DNA of 64,000 bases. Source: Haemophilus parainfluenzae. Its GTDB lineage: Bacteria > Pseudomonadota > Gammaproteobacteria > Enterobacterales > Pasteurellaceae. The DNA lies in assembly GCF_003252795.1 (NCBI RefSeq), contig NZ_QEPQ01000001.1:62001-126000 (forward strand), written 5' to 3'. Numbering within the stretch: position 1 is the stretch's first letter; each line of letters opens with the position of its first letter. The notes under the pieces were generated by a model. The model saw only the letters and a program-made list of their open reading frames with translations. It ran no database searches and had not been told where the DNA came from. Shown here in pieces: positions 30,658 through 38,485 of the stretch. Both the position numbers and the translations under genes were made by a program.

Positions 30658-30843
30658 ATGAACAAATCCTCCCTTACCTTTCCCTTTCTACTTTGCTTGC
30701 TTATTGGGCTCATTTTATGTTCGCTCTCTTGGGGGCGCTTTGCGATTCCGCTTGAAAATGTAGTGCAAAGTCTGATTGGCAATAATGTCAGTGATGTGCA
30801 AAACAACATTATTTTTAATCTTCGTTTACCTCGTGAGCGGCAT
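30658..30843 (+). pseudogene. FecCD-type ABC permease, N-terminal remnant (MolB-like)
   Basis: About 59 native codons: a first transmembrane helix (FPFLLCLLIGLILCSLSW), then FAIPLENVVQSLIG and NNIIFNLRLPR, the standard lead-in to helix 2 of BtuC/FecCD permeases. After RLPR the reading runs into foreign sequence and stops at 30855. Roughly 270 residues are missing. The fragment with a binding-protein tail at 32493-33119 flanks an insertion, and mop next door suggests a molybdate or tungstate importer of the MolBCA type. That substrate is inferred. Confidence 0.8.
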
Positions 30844-30918
30844 TTGAAATACTAGTTAGCTTCTCTGCGAGTTTTTCCTGTTTATTGATCGCAATATAAA
30901 TTGAAAATAGGCATTAAA

Positions 30919-30951
30919 AAAGACGATAGATGTTGCTTTTCTATCGTCTTT
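30919..30951 (-). terminator. Strong terminator downstream of the HEPN gene
   Basis: AAAGACGATAGA and TCTATCGTCTTT form a perfect 12-bp stem with a 9-base loop, followed on the minus strand by TTT. Confidence 0.8.
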
Positions 30952-30962
30952 ATAAACAAAAA

Positions 30963-31029
30963 AAACAGAGCAGACTTTTTACAGTCCCACATCCATCTTT
31001 GGATGGTTGGAAAAATCCAAGCTCTGTTT
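30963..31029 (-). ncRNA. Multi-hairpin RNA element or elaborate terminator
   Basis: The ends AAACAGAGC and GCTCTGTTT form a perfect 9-bp closing stem. Inside, three short hairpins can form: TTGGA/TCCAA, CCATC/GATGG and GACT/AGTC, giving a four-way junction. On the minus strand the closing stem is followed by a run of eight Ts, so it would also terminate transcription. It sits 52 bases after the stop of the HEPN gene. No RNA family was recognised; transcription is inferred. Confidence 0.45.
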
Positions 31030-31081
31030 AGTATATTATACCATTTTTTTTATTTACCTAAAAGATAAAATATCCTGCACT

Positions 31082-31612
31082 CTATAATTTCATTTTCTTT
31101 CTCTTCATTGCAGAAGAAATACTACATAAATTTTCTGCAACATATATTCCCATTTTTGCAAGATCTACATAATCCTCAAAATTAATCAATTTCGGATTTG
31201 TGCTATCATATCTATACATGTCGTGAGTAAAGTCATTTCTAAGTTTCCTAAATGTTATTAATTGATTATCTAATGTTGTATTGTCAACCGTTAAATTAAA
31301 TGCTTTATAATCTTTAGAAAAATCAATATCCAATAATTTGGTATTCTTAATTCTATATTGTAAGAAGCCAATCATTTTTTTCTTTTTTACATCAATTTCT
31401 AAACCCTTATTTTTAATAGCATTATAAATATACTCAGTTTTTTTATTCAACATATCTCCATTTACTGATTTTCCTATATGTTCACAAATACGCTTTGTTC
31501 TATTTTCAATTATTGCATATGAACATGCTATCGATTCTAAATAAAATTTATTTTCAAATGATACATGCATCCTCTTTCTTAAATTATCTACAAATATAGT
31601 TTGATTAATCAT
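31082..31612 (-). CDS. HEPN-motif protein, possible RNase toxin or abortive-infection factor
   Basis: 176 residues, helix- and lysine-rich. The motif RNDFTH (R-x4-H, the HEPN ribonuclease signature) is near residue 130 in LITFRKLRNDFTHDMYRYD; the first half (FYLESIACSYAIIENRTKRI) fits the first HEPN helix pair. HEPN proteins with this motif are often RNases in toxin-antitoxin, abortive infection or CRISPR systems. It has its own signals: GGAG 8 bases before ATG and a TATAAT on the minus strand near 31643. Codon use is far more AT-rich than the chromosome. It is intact, whereas the neighbouring traG is decayed, which hints at selection. Function is inferred. Confidence 0.6.
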   Translation of the reverse strand: MINQTIFVDNLRKRMHVSFENKFYLESIACSYAIIENRTKRICEHIGKSVNGDMLNKKTEYIYNAIKNKGLEIDVKKKKMIGFLQYRIKNTKLLDIDFSKDYKAFNLTVDNTTLDNQLITFRKLRNDFTHDMYRYDSTNPKLINFEDYVDLAKMGIYVAENLCSISSAMKRKKMKL

Positions 31613-31689
31613 TACATATTCTCCAAATTATTTTATATAGCCTATTATACCAAATATACCTATGCCACATAAAGCTATAACAGAAAATA

Positions 31690-32491
31690 TTACAATCTTG
31701 TAATTACTGTATTTCTATTCATCTTAACTTTTCCTTTTCCTTTTCTCTTGATATATTCCTCAATATCAAAGGCATTTTTCTTATTAAAATCTTCAAGTAA
31801 CTTGTAATTCTTGTGCTTTTTAATATCGAATTTGTCTGACAAAAACGGTCTGACACTTCGAAGCTAAAAAATACACTTACTGCCATCCATAACCGTTATC
31901 TCATCCTGACTCATCAGCTCCTTTCCTGTCTTTTGATAATTCAGTCCATAACTATTGGCATTGGATCTTGTTTCCGATGTGTTATATAGGTCTATGGTTT
32001 CTTTACCCGTGTTTCAGATAGTTATTTAAGTGTGGTCTTTTCCTTTCCACCAAGAAACAAGGTATTATCACAGTTACCTACAATCGTATCTGCATTATCT
32101 TTATAAATTGCCTTTAGCTGAGATTGTGCTTGCAAGATAATACTTGCGGATATTTCTCTACTTCGATTGTCGCTATTAATTTCTCAAATTTTGGAATTAA
32201 GCCGATGTTGGCAAACTCGTCAAGCAAGCACCTTACATGAACAGGTAATCTTCCCCCGTATTCATTATCTGCCTTATCACAAAGTAGATTAAATAGCTGT
32301 GAATACATAATAGATACCACAAAGTTAAAAGTATCATCTGTATCAGAGATAATAATAAAGAGTGCTGTCTTTCTATCGTCAAGAGTGTCAAGCTCAAGTT
32401 CATCTTCCTTCATCAAGTCTCTAAGCTCCTGAATATCGAAAGGAGCAAGCCTTGCACCACATGATATAAGAATAGACTTCGCCGTTTTTTT
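31690..32491 (-). pseudogene. TraG/VirD4-type coupling protein, decayed C-terminal part
   Basis: Reading the minus strand, the frame begins at the junction with AKSILISCGARLAPFDI and continues through TALFIIISDTDDTFNF, VHVRCLLDEFANIGLIPKFE and KLIATI. A one-base loss near 32165 shifts the frame. The native sequence resumes as SREISASIILQAQSQLK, then YKDNADTIVGNCDNTLFLGG, another break near 32020, and the tail KFDIKKHKNYKLLEDFNKK. A CAG-to-TAG change makes a stop at 31864-31866. These segments are typical of the VirD4-like ATPase of Tn1549-family elements. The N-terminal Walker A region is missing. Not functional. Confidence 0.85.
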
Positions 32492-32492
32492 T

Positions 32493-33119
32493 GATGGATT
32501 GAAGAAAACCGTACGGATTACCGCTGAAGTTTTAGGTGATAAAGCGCCTGAAATCGCAGAAAGCTATATCAAAGAATTAGAAGGCAATATTCAATTTGTG
32601 GAAAGTCGTCTCAAAGGTCTCAAAGATGAACAACGCCCAACGGTGTTACATATCACTAAAGGCTCAGACTTATTGATGATTGACGGCGGAAAATCGATGA
32701 TTGGTGAATGGATTAAATTAGCCGGTGGTAAAAGCGTGTTACCCGATGAAGCCAATATGGTGACCGTCACCGTAGAAAGCATTATTCAAGCAAATCCTGA
32801 TGTCATTATTATCGGCAGCAGCGGTAATAAAGCGCAAGCAGCAATCGAAAAAATTAAAGCTGACCCAGCATGGCAATCAATAAGTGCGGTCAAAAATAAT
32901 CGTATTTATGCCAACCCAACCGGCACGTTCCCATGGGATCGCTACAGTGCAGAAGAAGCCTTACAAATTCTTTGGGCGGCTCAACTTTTCCATCCTGAGC
33001 AATTTAAAGATTTAAACATGGTGGAAAAAACACAAGCCTTCTATAAAAAGTATTATGGTTATGAGCTAAGTAAAGAAAATGCTGAGCAAATCTTAAAAGG
33101 GTTATCACCTATTAAGTAG
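32493..33119 (+). pseudogene. ABC transporter substrate-binding protein, C-terminal remnant (MolA-like)
   Basis: About 208 codons survive. VLHITKGSDLLMIDGGKSMIGEWIKLAGGKSVL, SIIQANPDVIIIGSS and AVKNNRIYANPTGTFPWDR are the C-terminal lobe of a TroA/BtuF-type binding protein for metal chelates, haem, cobalamin or oxyanions. The signal peptide and N-terminal lobe are gone, replaced by foreign DNA, so no export is possible. The first in-frame methionine-type start (TTG at 32499) has no ribosome site. With mop beside it, a MolA-type molybdate/tungstate protein is the likely ancestor. Confidence 0.8.
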
Positions 33120-33127
33120 TATTTTCA

Positions 33128-33151
33128 ATTTATATATTTATCTATATAATG
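33128..33151 (+). promoter_or_regulatory. ModE-type operator overlapping the mop promoter
   Basis: TTATATA-TTTATC-TATATAA is a perfect 7-bp inverted repeat with a 6-base centre, the geometry of ModE boxes. It overlaps a perfect -10 TATAAT (33145-33150); a -35-like TTTTCA lies 17 bases upstream. Repression by molybdate-loaded ModE is inferred. Confidence 0.6.
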
Positions 33152-33187
33152 TCTACTCTTTTTAACTCAAACATAAGGAAATGCTAA

Positions 33188-33397
33188 ATGAAAATTAGTG
33201 CAAGAAACCAACTTAAAGGTACTGTAAAATCAATCGAAACTGGTTCTGTGAACGCAATCGTACACATTGATATCGGTAACGGTAATGTAATTTCTTCTAC
33301 CATCTCTATCGATGCAGTAAAAGAATTAGGTTTAGCAGTTGGTAAAGAAGCATATGCGATTATCAAAGCAACTTCTGTAATGGTTGGTGTTGAATAA
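33188..33397 (+). CDS. mop: Molybdopterin/molybdate-binding protein (single TOBE/Mop domain)
   Basis: 69 residues, one Mop domain (MKISARNQLKGTVKSIETGS, then VNAIVHIDIGNGNVISSTIS, AIIKATSVMVGVE). Such proteins form hexamers that bind molybdate or tungstate and buffer the cytoplasmic supply. The homologue MopI is known in H. influenzae. The ribosome site is AAGGAA. It adjoins the wreck of what is probably a molybdate importer and is preceded by a ModE-like operator. Confidence 0.93.
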   Translation: MKISARNQLKGTVKSIETGSVNAIVHIDIGNGNVISSTISIDAVKELGLAVGKEAYAIIKATSVMVGVE

Positions 33398-33426
33398 TCT
33401 CAACTGAACTGTTCAGAATTCTATAT

Positions 33427-33455
33427 AACCGCGCTTTAAAGTGCGGTTATTTTTT
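33427..33455 (+). terminator. Uptake-sequence dyad terminator after mop
   Basis: AACCGCGCTTT and AAAGTGCGGTT then ATTTTTTT. The left arm is a one-base variant of the uptake signal, forming a G-T mismatch in the stem. Confidence 0.75.
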
Positions 33456-33647
33456 TGTCTTTTTTCTCTCTAATCTCTTTATTTCCCTTCTAATAAAATG
33501 CATTTTATCCTTAACCAAAATGAAACAATCTTTGCTACATCTTGTTATTATTGACCTTTAATTAATTGTATTGTATAATTTTTACATATTATCAATTTTT
33601 AGTTAATAATCTAGTTTCGGATTATTCTGTTAAACTTAGGAGAGCAA

Positions 33648-33908
33648 ATGACAAATCAACGTTTTATTACTATTTTAGGCTATGTCGCAACATTTACTTC
33701 AGTTTGTATGTATGTTTCTTACTTGCAACAAATTGGTCTAAATTTATCAGGTCAAAAAGGTGGTTGGTTACAACCTTTTGCTACGACAATCAACTGTAGT
33801 TTATGGGTAGCTTATGGCTTGTTGAAAGAAAAACGCGATCTGCCTATTTCATTAGCAAATGCTCCAGGTGTGATCCTAGGCTTAATTACTTTCGTCACCG
33901 CCTTATAA
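33648..33908 (+). CDS. SemiSWEET-type sugar transporter
   Basis: 86 residues with three transmembrane helices in the MtN3/PQ-loop pattern (GYVATFTSVCMYVSYLQQI, then WLQPFATTINCSLWVAYGLL, then ANAPGVILGLITFVTAL). Bacterial SemiSWEETs dimerise to make one sugar channel in the inner membrane. AGGAGAGC precedes the ATG. It is monocistronic, with a terminator on each side. Confidence 0.85.
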   Translation: MTNQRFITILGYVATFTSVCMYVSYLQQIGLNLSGQKGGWLQPFATTINCSLWVAYGLLKEKRDLPISLANAPGVILGLITFVTAL

Positions 33909-33926
33909 CACTATAAAACCTCATAC

Positions 33927-33969
33927 AAAAAAGACCGCACTTTTTAGAAATTTTAAAGTGCGGTCTTTT
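33927..33969 (+). terminator. Uptake-sequence dyad terminator after the SemiSWEET gene
   Basis: AAAAAGACCGCACTTT and AAAGTGCGGTCTTTTT, a perfect 16-bp stem with an 11-base loop. Confidence 0.85.
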
Positions 33970-34050
33970 TATTTATTAATTTAATTCATTTAAAACCTGA
34001 AAATTATGAAGTTGTGTAATCTTCTTTTCTATTGCATTCTATAACCGAAC

Positions 34051-34066
34051 AGACGTTTAGACGTCT
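34051..34066 (+). promoter_or_regulatory. MetJ operator (two met boxes) before metE
   Basis: AGACGTTT followed directly by AGACGTCT: two tandem 8-base met boxes, one perfect and one 7 of 8. A third degenerate box may follow. They lie 32 bases before the metE ATG. Repression by MetJ with S-adenosylmethionine is the established role of such tandem boxes. Confidence 0.85.
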
Positions 34067-34097
34067 AAACCAAACAGAAACAATAGAAGGATTGATT

Positions 34098-36371
34098 ATG
34101 ACAACATTTCATTTAGCAGGATTTCCGCGTGTAGGCGCAAAACGTGAACTTAAATTTGCTCAAGAGCGTTATTGGCGTGGCGAAATTGCAGAAGCGGATT
34201 TATTAGATATTGCAAAAAGATTACGTGAACTTAACTGGCAACACCAAGCCAAGGCAAATGCTGATTTTGTTGCGGTGGCTGATTTCACACTTTACGATCA
34301 CATTTTAGATTTACAAGTGGCAACCGGTGCGATTCCTGCTCGCTTTGGTTTCGATAGCCAAAATTTAACACTCGATCAATATTTCCAATTGGCGCGTGGT
34401 AACAAAACACAATTTGCCATTGAAATGACAAAATGGTTCGATACCAACTACCACTATCTTGTACCAGAATTCCATAAAGAGACACAATTTAAAGCCAATC
34501 CAGCACATTATGTGACACAAATTCGTGAAGCTAAAGCGCTTGGGTATCAAGTTAAACCAACAATCGTTGGTCCACTCACCTTCCTTTGGTTAGGTAAAGA
34601 AAAAGGCGCTGCATTTAATCGCTTTGATTTATTAACAAAACTCGTGCCGGTTTATGTTGAAATCTTAAATACATTAGCTGCAGAAGGCGTGGAATACATT
34701 CAAATTGATGAACCCGCTCTCACCTTAGATTTACCGGCAGAATGGGTTGCCGCTTATAAAGCGGTTTACGCCACTTTTGCTGAACAAGTGAAAGCGAAAT
34801 TATTGCTTGCGACTTATTTTGGTTCTGTAGCAGAACATGCTGATTTGTTAAAAGCCTTACCTGTAGCAGGTTTACATATTGATTTAGTACGTGCACCTGA
34901 ACAACTTACTGCTTTTGCAGATTACGACAAAATCTTATCTGTGGGCATCATTGATGGTCGTAATATTTGGCGTGCAAACTTAAATCAAGTGTTAGATGTG
35001 GTTGAACCATTAAAAGCGAAATTAGGCGATCGTTTATGGATTGCGCCAAGCTGCTCTCTCCTTCATACACCTTATGATTTAGAAGTCGAAACACAGCTAC
35101 AAGCCAATAAGCCTGAACTCTATCAATGGTTGGCTTTCACGTTACAAAAAATTCAAGAATTACGTGTTATTAAGACTGCACTAGAGCAAGGTCGTGAAGC
35201 GGTTCAAGCTGAATTAGATGCTTCTCAAACTGCTGCGGATGCACGTAAAAACTCGAATGAAATTCACCGCACTTGCGTAGCTGAACGTTTAGCAAATCTA
35301 CCAAAAAATGCTGACCAACGTAAATCGCCATTTGCGGAACGCATTAAATTACAAAATGCGTGGTTAAATTTACCACTTCTGCCAACGACGAATATTGGTT
35401 CTTTCCCACAAACAACAGCCATTCGTCATGCCCGTGCCGCCTTCAAAAAAGGCGAACTCAGCTTAGCGGATTACGAAGCGGCAATGAAAAAAGAAATTGA
35501 ATTTGTTGTACGTGAGCAAGAAAAATTAGACTTAGATGTATTGGTACATGGCGAAGCAGAACGTAACGACATGGTGGAATATTTCGGCGAATTACTCGAT
35601 GGTTTTGCTTTCACCAAATTTGGTTGGGTACAAAGTTATGGTTCACGTTGTGTGAAACCGCCTGTGATTTACGGTGATGTTACTCGTCCAGAACCAATGA
35701 CGGTACGTTGGTCAGAATATGCCCAAAGCCTAACAAATAAAGTGATGAAAGGTATGCTGACAGGTCCAGTCACGATCTTACAATGGTCTTTCGTGCGTAA
35801 CGATATTTCTCGTGAAACCGTCTGTAAACAAATTGCGGTGGCACTTTCTGACGAAGTATTAGATTTAGAAAAGACAGGCATCAAAGTCATTCAAATTGAT
35901 GAGCCAGCTATTCGTGAAGGTTTACCTTTAAAACGTGCAGATTGGGATGCTTATTTGAAATGGGCGGGCGAAGCCTTCCGTTTAAGCTCAATGGGTTGCC
36001 AAGATGATACACAAATTCATACGCACATGTGTTATTCCGAATTTAACGACATTCTACCGGCCATTGCAGCCCTAGATGCCGATGTCATTACTATCGAAAC
36101 CTCACGTTCTGACATGGAATTACTCACCGCATTTGGTGATTTCAAATATCCGAATGATATTGGCCCAGGCGTATATGACATTCATAGTCCACGAGTGCCT
36201 GCAGCAGAAGAAATTGAACATCTTCTTCGCAAAGCATTACAAGTGGTGCCGAAAGAACGTTTATGGGTAAATCCAGACTGTGGTTTAAAAACGCGCGGTT
36301 GGCCAGAAACGATTGCGGCATTAAAAGTGATGGTTGATGTCACGAAAAAATTACGTGCTGAATTAGCATAA
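34098..36371 (+). CDS. metE: Cobalamin-independent methionine synthase
   Basis: 757 residues. It transfers a methyl group from 5-methyl-tetrahydrofolate triglutamate to homocysteine. Two TIM barrels are present; the N-terminal motif is [21 protein letters not shown], and the C-terminal zinc site uses [11 protein letters not shown] and [11 protein letters not shown]. The start is set by AGAAGG 7 bases before ATG 34098; an upstream in-frame ATG at 34032 would lie before the MetJ operator and is rejected. Tandem met boxes precede it. Confidence 0.96.
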   Translation: MTTFHLAGFPRVGAKRELKFAQERYWRGEIAEADLLDIAKRLRELNWQHQAKANADFVAVADFTLYDHILDLQVATGAIPARFGFDSQNLTLDQYFQLARGNKTQFAIEMTKWFDTNYHYLVPEFHKETQFKANPAHYVTQIREAKALGYQVKPTIVGPLTFLWLGKEKGAAFNRFDLLTKLVPVYVEILNTLAAEGVEYIQIDEPALTLDLPAEWVAAYKAVYATFAEQVKAKLLLATYFGSVAEHADLLKALPVAGLHIDLVRAPEQLTAFADYDKILSVGIIDGRNIWRANLNQVLDVVEPLKAKLGDRLWIAPSCSLLHTPYDLEVETQLQANKPELYQWLAFTLQKIQELRVIKTALEQGREAVQAELDASQTAADARKNSNEIHRTCVAERLANLPKNADQRKSPFAERIKLQNAWLNLPLLPTTNIGSFPQTTAIRHARAAFKKGELSLADYEAAMKKEIEFVVREQEKLDLDVLVHGEAERNDMVEYFGELLDGFAFTKFGWVQSYGSRCVKPPVIYGDVTRPEPMTVRWSEYAQSLTNKVMKGMLTGPVTILQWSFVRNDISRETVCKQIAVALSDEVLDLEKTGIKVIQIDEPAIREGLPLKRADWDAYLKWAGEAFRLSSMGCQDDTQIHTHMCYSEFNDILPAIAALDADVITIETSRSDMELLTAFGDFKYPNDIGPGVYDIHSPRVPAAEEIEHLLRKALQVVPKERLWVNPDCGLKTRGWPETIAALKVMVDVTKKLRAELA

Positions 36372-36382
36372 AATCAGTAAAA

Positions 36383-36425
36383 AGAAAGGCGAATATGAGA
36401 GATTATCTCTGTTCGCCTTTTCTTT
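36383..36425 (+). terminator. Terminator of metE
   Basis: AGAAAGGCGAA and TTCGCCTTTTCT with an inner AGAGATTATCTCT dyad in the loop, right after metE. Confidence 0.8.
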
Positions 36426-36458
36426 TAGTTCAAAAACTAATTCATTTTTGACCGCACT

Positions 36459-37334
36459 TTACAAGCTAATATATTCCATTTTCACCTTGCAGAGGCTCTT
36501 CAATAACTGCTCTGCCATCTTGCGGTGACTTAAACGCAAAGGCTTTTCTGCAAATACCACTCGCTCAATTTTTGATACATCCAATTGATTTAAGTAAGCA
36601 AAATTAATGGCGGTTTGCATAGCGGGTAAGCTTGGGTTGAATGCCGCATTTTCTGCATATCGACCACAAATCATTTCCCCATTTTTAAATAAAATGCCTA
36701 CACCATGAGGGCTTTTAGAATAAGGTGAATGTGCTCGGTTTGCGCCTAAAATCGCTTTATTTACCACTTCATCTTCTGTCGTCAATGTGAAACCTTGTTC
36801 TTCTTTGTTTAATAGAAGCAAATCAACCCCTAAATCTTTTGGGCCAAAGCTATCGGGTAAATATTGGGGAAGTGGATTATTTTGGCTGTGTGGCAAATGA
36901 ATTTTCAAATCTTGCGCTTGATAAAGCTCATTCATAAATTGACGGCAGTGACCGCAAGGCGTGTAATTCACCACAATATCCGTGATACGAGGCTCATTGC
37001 GTAACCATGCATGGCTAATCGCACTTTGTTCAGCATGGATGGTTTGAGCCATGCTACTACCCTGAAATTCTTGATTTGCACCAAAGTAAAAATCACCACT
37101 TTCACCAATCGCAATTGCTCCAACATGAAATTCTGAAATGGGCGTGTGGCTATAACAAGCTGCTACTGGCAAAAGTGCCAAACCTAATTGAACAGGCGTA
37201 AGCTTAAATTCATCACAAATTGACCGCACTTTTTCAGCCGGTAAAAAACCTTTCCATTCTTGTTCTTCTAATGCAGAAAGAATTGCATTTGAAAGTGGCG
37301 AATCGGCTAATGCTTGTTGAATTTTTTGTTGCAT
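36459..37334 (-). CDS. cdd: Cytidine deaminase (two-domain, E. coli type)
   Basis: 291 residues. It hydrolyses cytidine and deoxycytidine to uridine forms in pyrimidine salvage. The zinc site is HAEQSAI (near residue 101) plus PCGHCRQF (near 128) in the active N-terminal domain. The C-terminal domain repeats the fold without the zinc ligands, as in E. coli Cdd (294 residues). An uptake signal lies in its 3' flank and another within the gene. A ribosome site GGAG lies before the ATG. Confidence 0.95.
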   Translation of the reverse strand: MQQKIQQALADSPLSNAILSALEEQEWKGFLPAEKVRSICDEFKLTPVQLGLALLPVAACYSHTPISEFHVGAIAIGESGDFYFGANQEFQGSSMAQTIHAEQSAISHAWLRNEPRITDIVVNYTPCGHCRQFMNELYQAQDLKIHLPHSQNNPLPQYLPDSFGPKDLGVDLLLLNKEEQGFTLTTEDEVVNKAILGANRAHSPYSKSPHGVGILFKNGEMICGRYAENAAFNPSLPAMQTAINFAYLNQLDVSKIERVVFAEKPLRLSHRKMAEQLLKSLCKVKMEYISL

Positions 37335-37425
37335 GTTAAATCTCCTTATTTTTATATGCCCATTCTACGCTATTTGGCGACACTTCACCGCAAAAATGAT
37401 CACATAATGCAAATATGCTTAATCA

Positions 37426-37977
37426 TTAATTATCTTTTATAAACTCAGGCGAAATGTAATCTGATAAGCAGACTTTTTCATTGCCAATATAAAATTTTGC
37501 ACCCTTAGATTGTGCTAGTTCTGTATCAATTTTTAGAAGAATTGTCTCCCCTTTTTTTCTATTTCCAACCAATGTTGCTGTCTCAACATCCTCAGATAAA
37601 TGTACATATTGACGAGACATTGGCTTCAATCCATTTAATTTAATATCATCTAAATAATTTATACTTGTCCCATGGTATAAATACTTTGGTGGATAACCAA
37701 TTTCTTTAGAAATTTTCATTGGAATTGAATGCCCGTAGAAAGCTCTTATTTTTCCATTTTTAATCTCATGCCTTTTCTTTTCCGATAAGTCGATCATTTT
37801 AACTAAATCGTCTTCGGTTAACGTATTCCATTTTTCATCACTATTTCTAAATGATGAAATTAATTGTTCGACAGAAACCCAACCTTCAGAATCGAATTCT
37901 AATTCATATTCCCATGGGGCATGACGAAGCGCATAGGAAACTTCTTTACTTAAATTTAATTTAATACTCTTTTGCAC
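37426..37977 (-). CDS. kptA: RNA 2'-phosphotransferase (Tpt1/KptA family)
   Basis: 183 residues. The family removes the splice-junction 2'-phosphate from RNA with NAD, through an ADP-ribosylated intermediate. Motifs: LSKEVSYALRHAPWEYEL (residues 9-26) with the conserved Arg-His; IRAFYGHS; YLYHGTSINYLDDIKLNGLKPMSRQYVHLS with the second His and Arg; then VETATLVGNRKKGETILLKID. The start is GTG with GGAAGA upstream. It overlaps the end of the SUKH-like gene by 17 bases, so the two are one transcript. No RNA ligation pathway is visible nearby, and the bacterial role of KptA is unsettled. Confidence 0.88.
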   Translation of the reverse strand: MQKSIKLNLSKEVSYALRHAPWEYELEFDSEGWVSVEQLISSFRNSDEKWNTLTEDDLVKMIDLSEKKRHEIKNGKIRAFYGHSIPMKISKEIGYPPKYLYHGTSINYLDDIKLNGLKPMSRQYVHLSEDVETATLVGNRKKGETILLKIDTELAQSKGAKFYIGNEKVCLSDYISPEFIKDN

Positions 37978-38347
37978 TTTTGATTTCTTCCGCTAACCAC
38001 TCATCAAAATCCTTACATTCATATTTATTGTCTTTATTACCAAGATCATGAACATAAACTCTCGGATTTCCAGAGTAATCCGTTAATTTGAAACAAGCTG
38101 CCCAATCTCCATCTCTAGCGAATGATATTAAATCAGCTACACCTGTCAGTTTTTCTATTGCTTTACTATAAAGATAAACACTATCCTCTATCTCTGAATT
38201 CTCATAATCAGGATCTTCAAACCACCAAGGAAAATATTCCAATTCATTTATCTTTTCCATATTACTTGATAAATCAATATAAGACTGAGGAAACTTAAAG
38301 TTTTCAGGTAATTGTTCTTTAGGATATAAATTAAATTTAGTTTGCAT
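37961..38347 (-). CDS. SMI1/KNR4 (SUKH)-like protein
   Basis: 128 residues. KFPQSYIDLSSNMEKINELEYFPWWFEDPDYENSE and SFARDGDWAACFKLTDYSGNPRVYVHDLG resemble the SUKH fold, which is common among immunity proteins for polymorphic toxins and contact-dependent nucleases. It carries no signal peptide and should be cytoplasmic. The downstream kptA overlaps its 3' end. No toxin gene is visible around it, so it may be an orphan immunity gene or a functional partner of KptA. Confidence 0.6.
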   Translation of the reverse strand: MQTKFNLYPKEQLPENFKFPQSYIDLSSNMEKINELEYFPWWFEDPDYENSEIEDSVYLYSKAIEKLTGVADLISFARDGDWAACFKLTDYSGNPRVYVHDLGNKDNKYECKDFDEWLAEEIKSAKEY

Positions 38348-38433
38348 AATGGCTCCACAATTACAATTTATCTGTAAAGATAAGTAATCTTTTATCTAAG
38401 TTTTCAAGTCTATGCAAGAAAAATCATAAAAAA

Positions 38434-38457
38434 TAACCGCACTTTTAAAGTGCGGTC
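38434..38457. terminator. Uptake-sequence dyad terminator
   Basis: ACCGCACTTT-T-AAAGTGCGGT, a perfect pair between the ABC-transporter genes and the SUKH gene. Confidence 0.65.
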
Positions 38458-38485
38458 ATAAATTAAGATATTTTATTTACTCGTT

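Larger units (their letters stand above)
30836..32492. mobile_element. Fragment of a Firmicutes-type conjugative element
   Basis: About 1.65 kb of distinctly AT-rich DNA replaces the middle of an ABC transporter operon. It contains a decayed TraG/VirD4 coupling-protein gene whose readable frames match the Tn1549-like integrative elements of clostridia, plus an intact HEPN-motif gene, a folded element and a terminator. All coding is on the minus strand. It contains no uptake signals, unlike the flanks. Exact ends are uncertain by about ten bases and no terminal repeats were seen, so it may be an illegitimate-recombination scar rather than a transposed unit. Confidence 0.75.

Noticed and set aside
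30856-30918. Short frame on the minus strand reading FSIYIAINKQEKLAEKLTS
   Set aside because: Too short, no start codon and no recognisable family; it may be a further scrap of the conjugative element but cannot be supported.
30963-31029. A tRNA gene, because the element can fold into a four-arm shape
   Set aside because: Stem lengths, lack of GTTCRA in a T-loop, lack of D-arm bases and the eight-T tail do not fit a tRNA.
34032-34097. Longer N-terminus for MetE from an upstream in-frame ATG
   Set aside because: It would include the MetJ operator and has no ribosome site; the conserved start [13 protein letters not shown] has AGAAGG before it.
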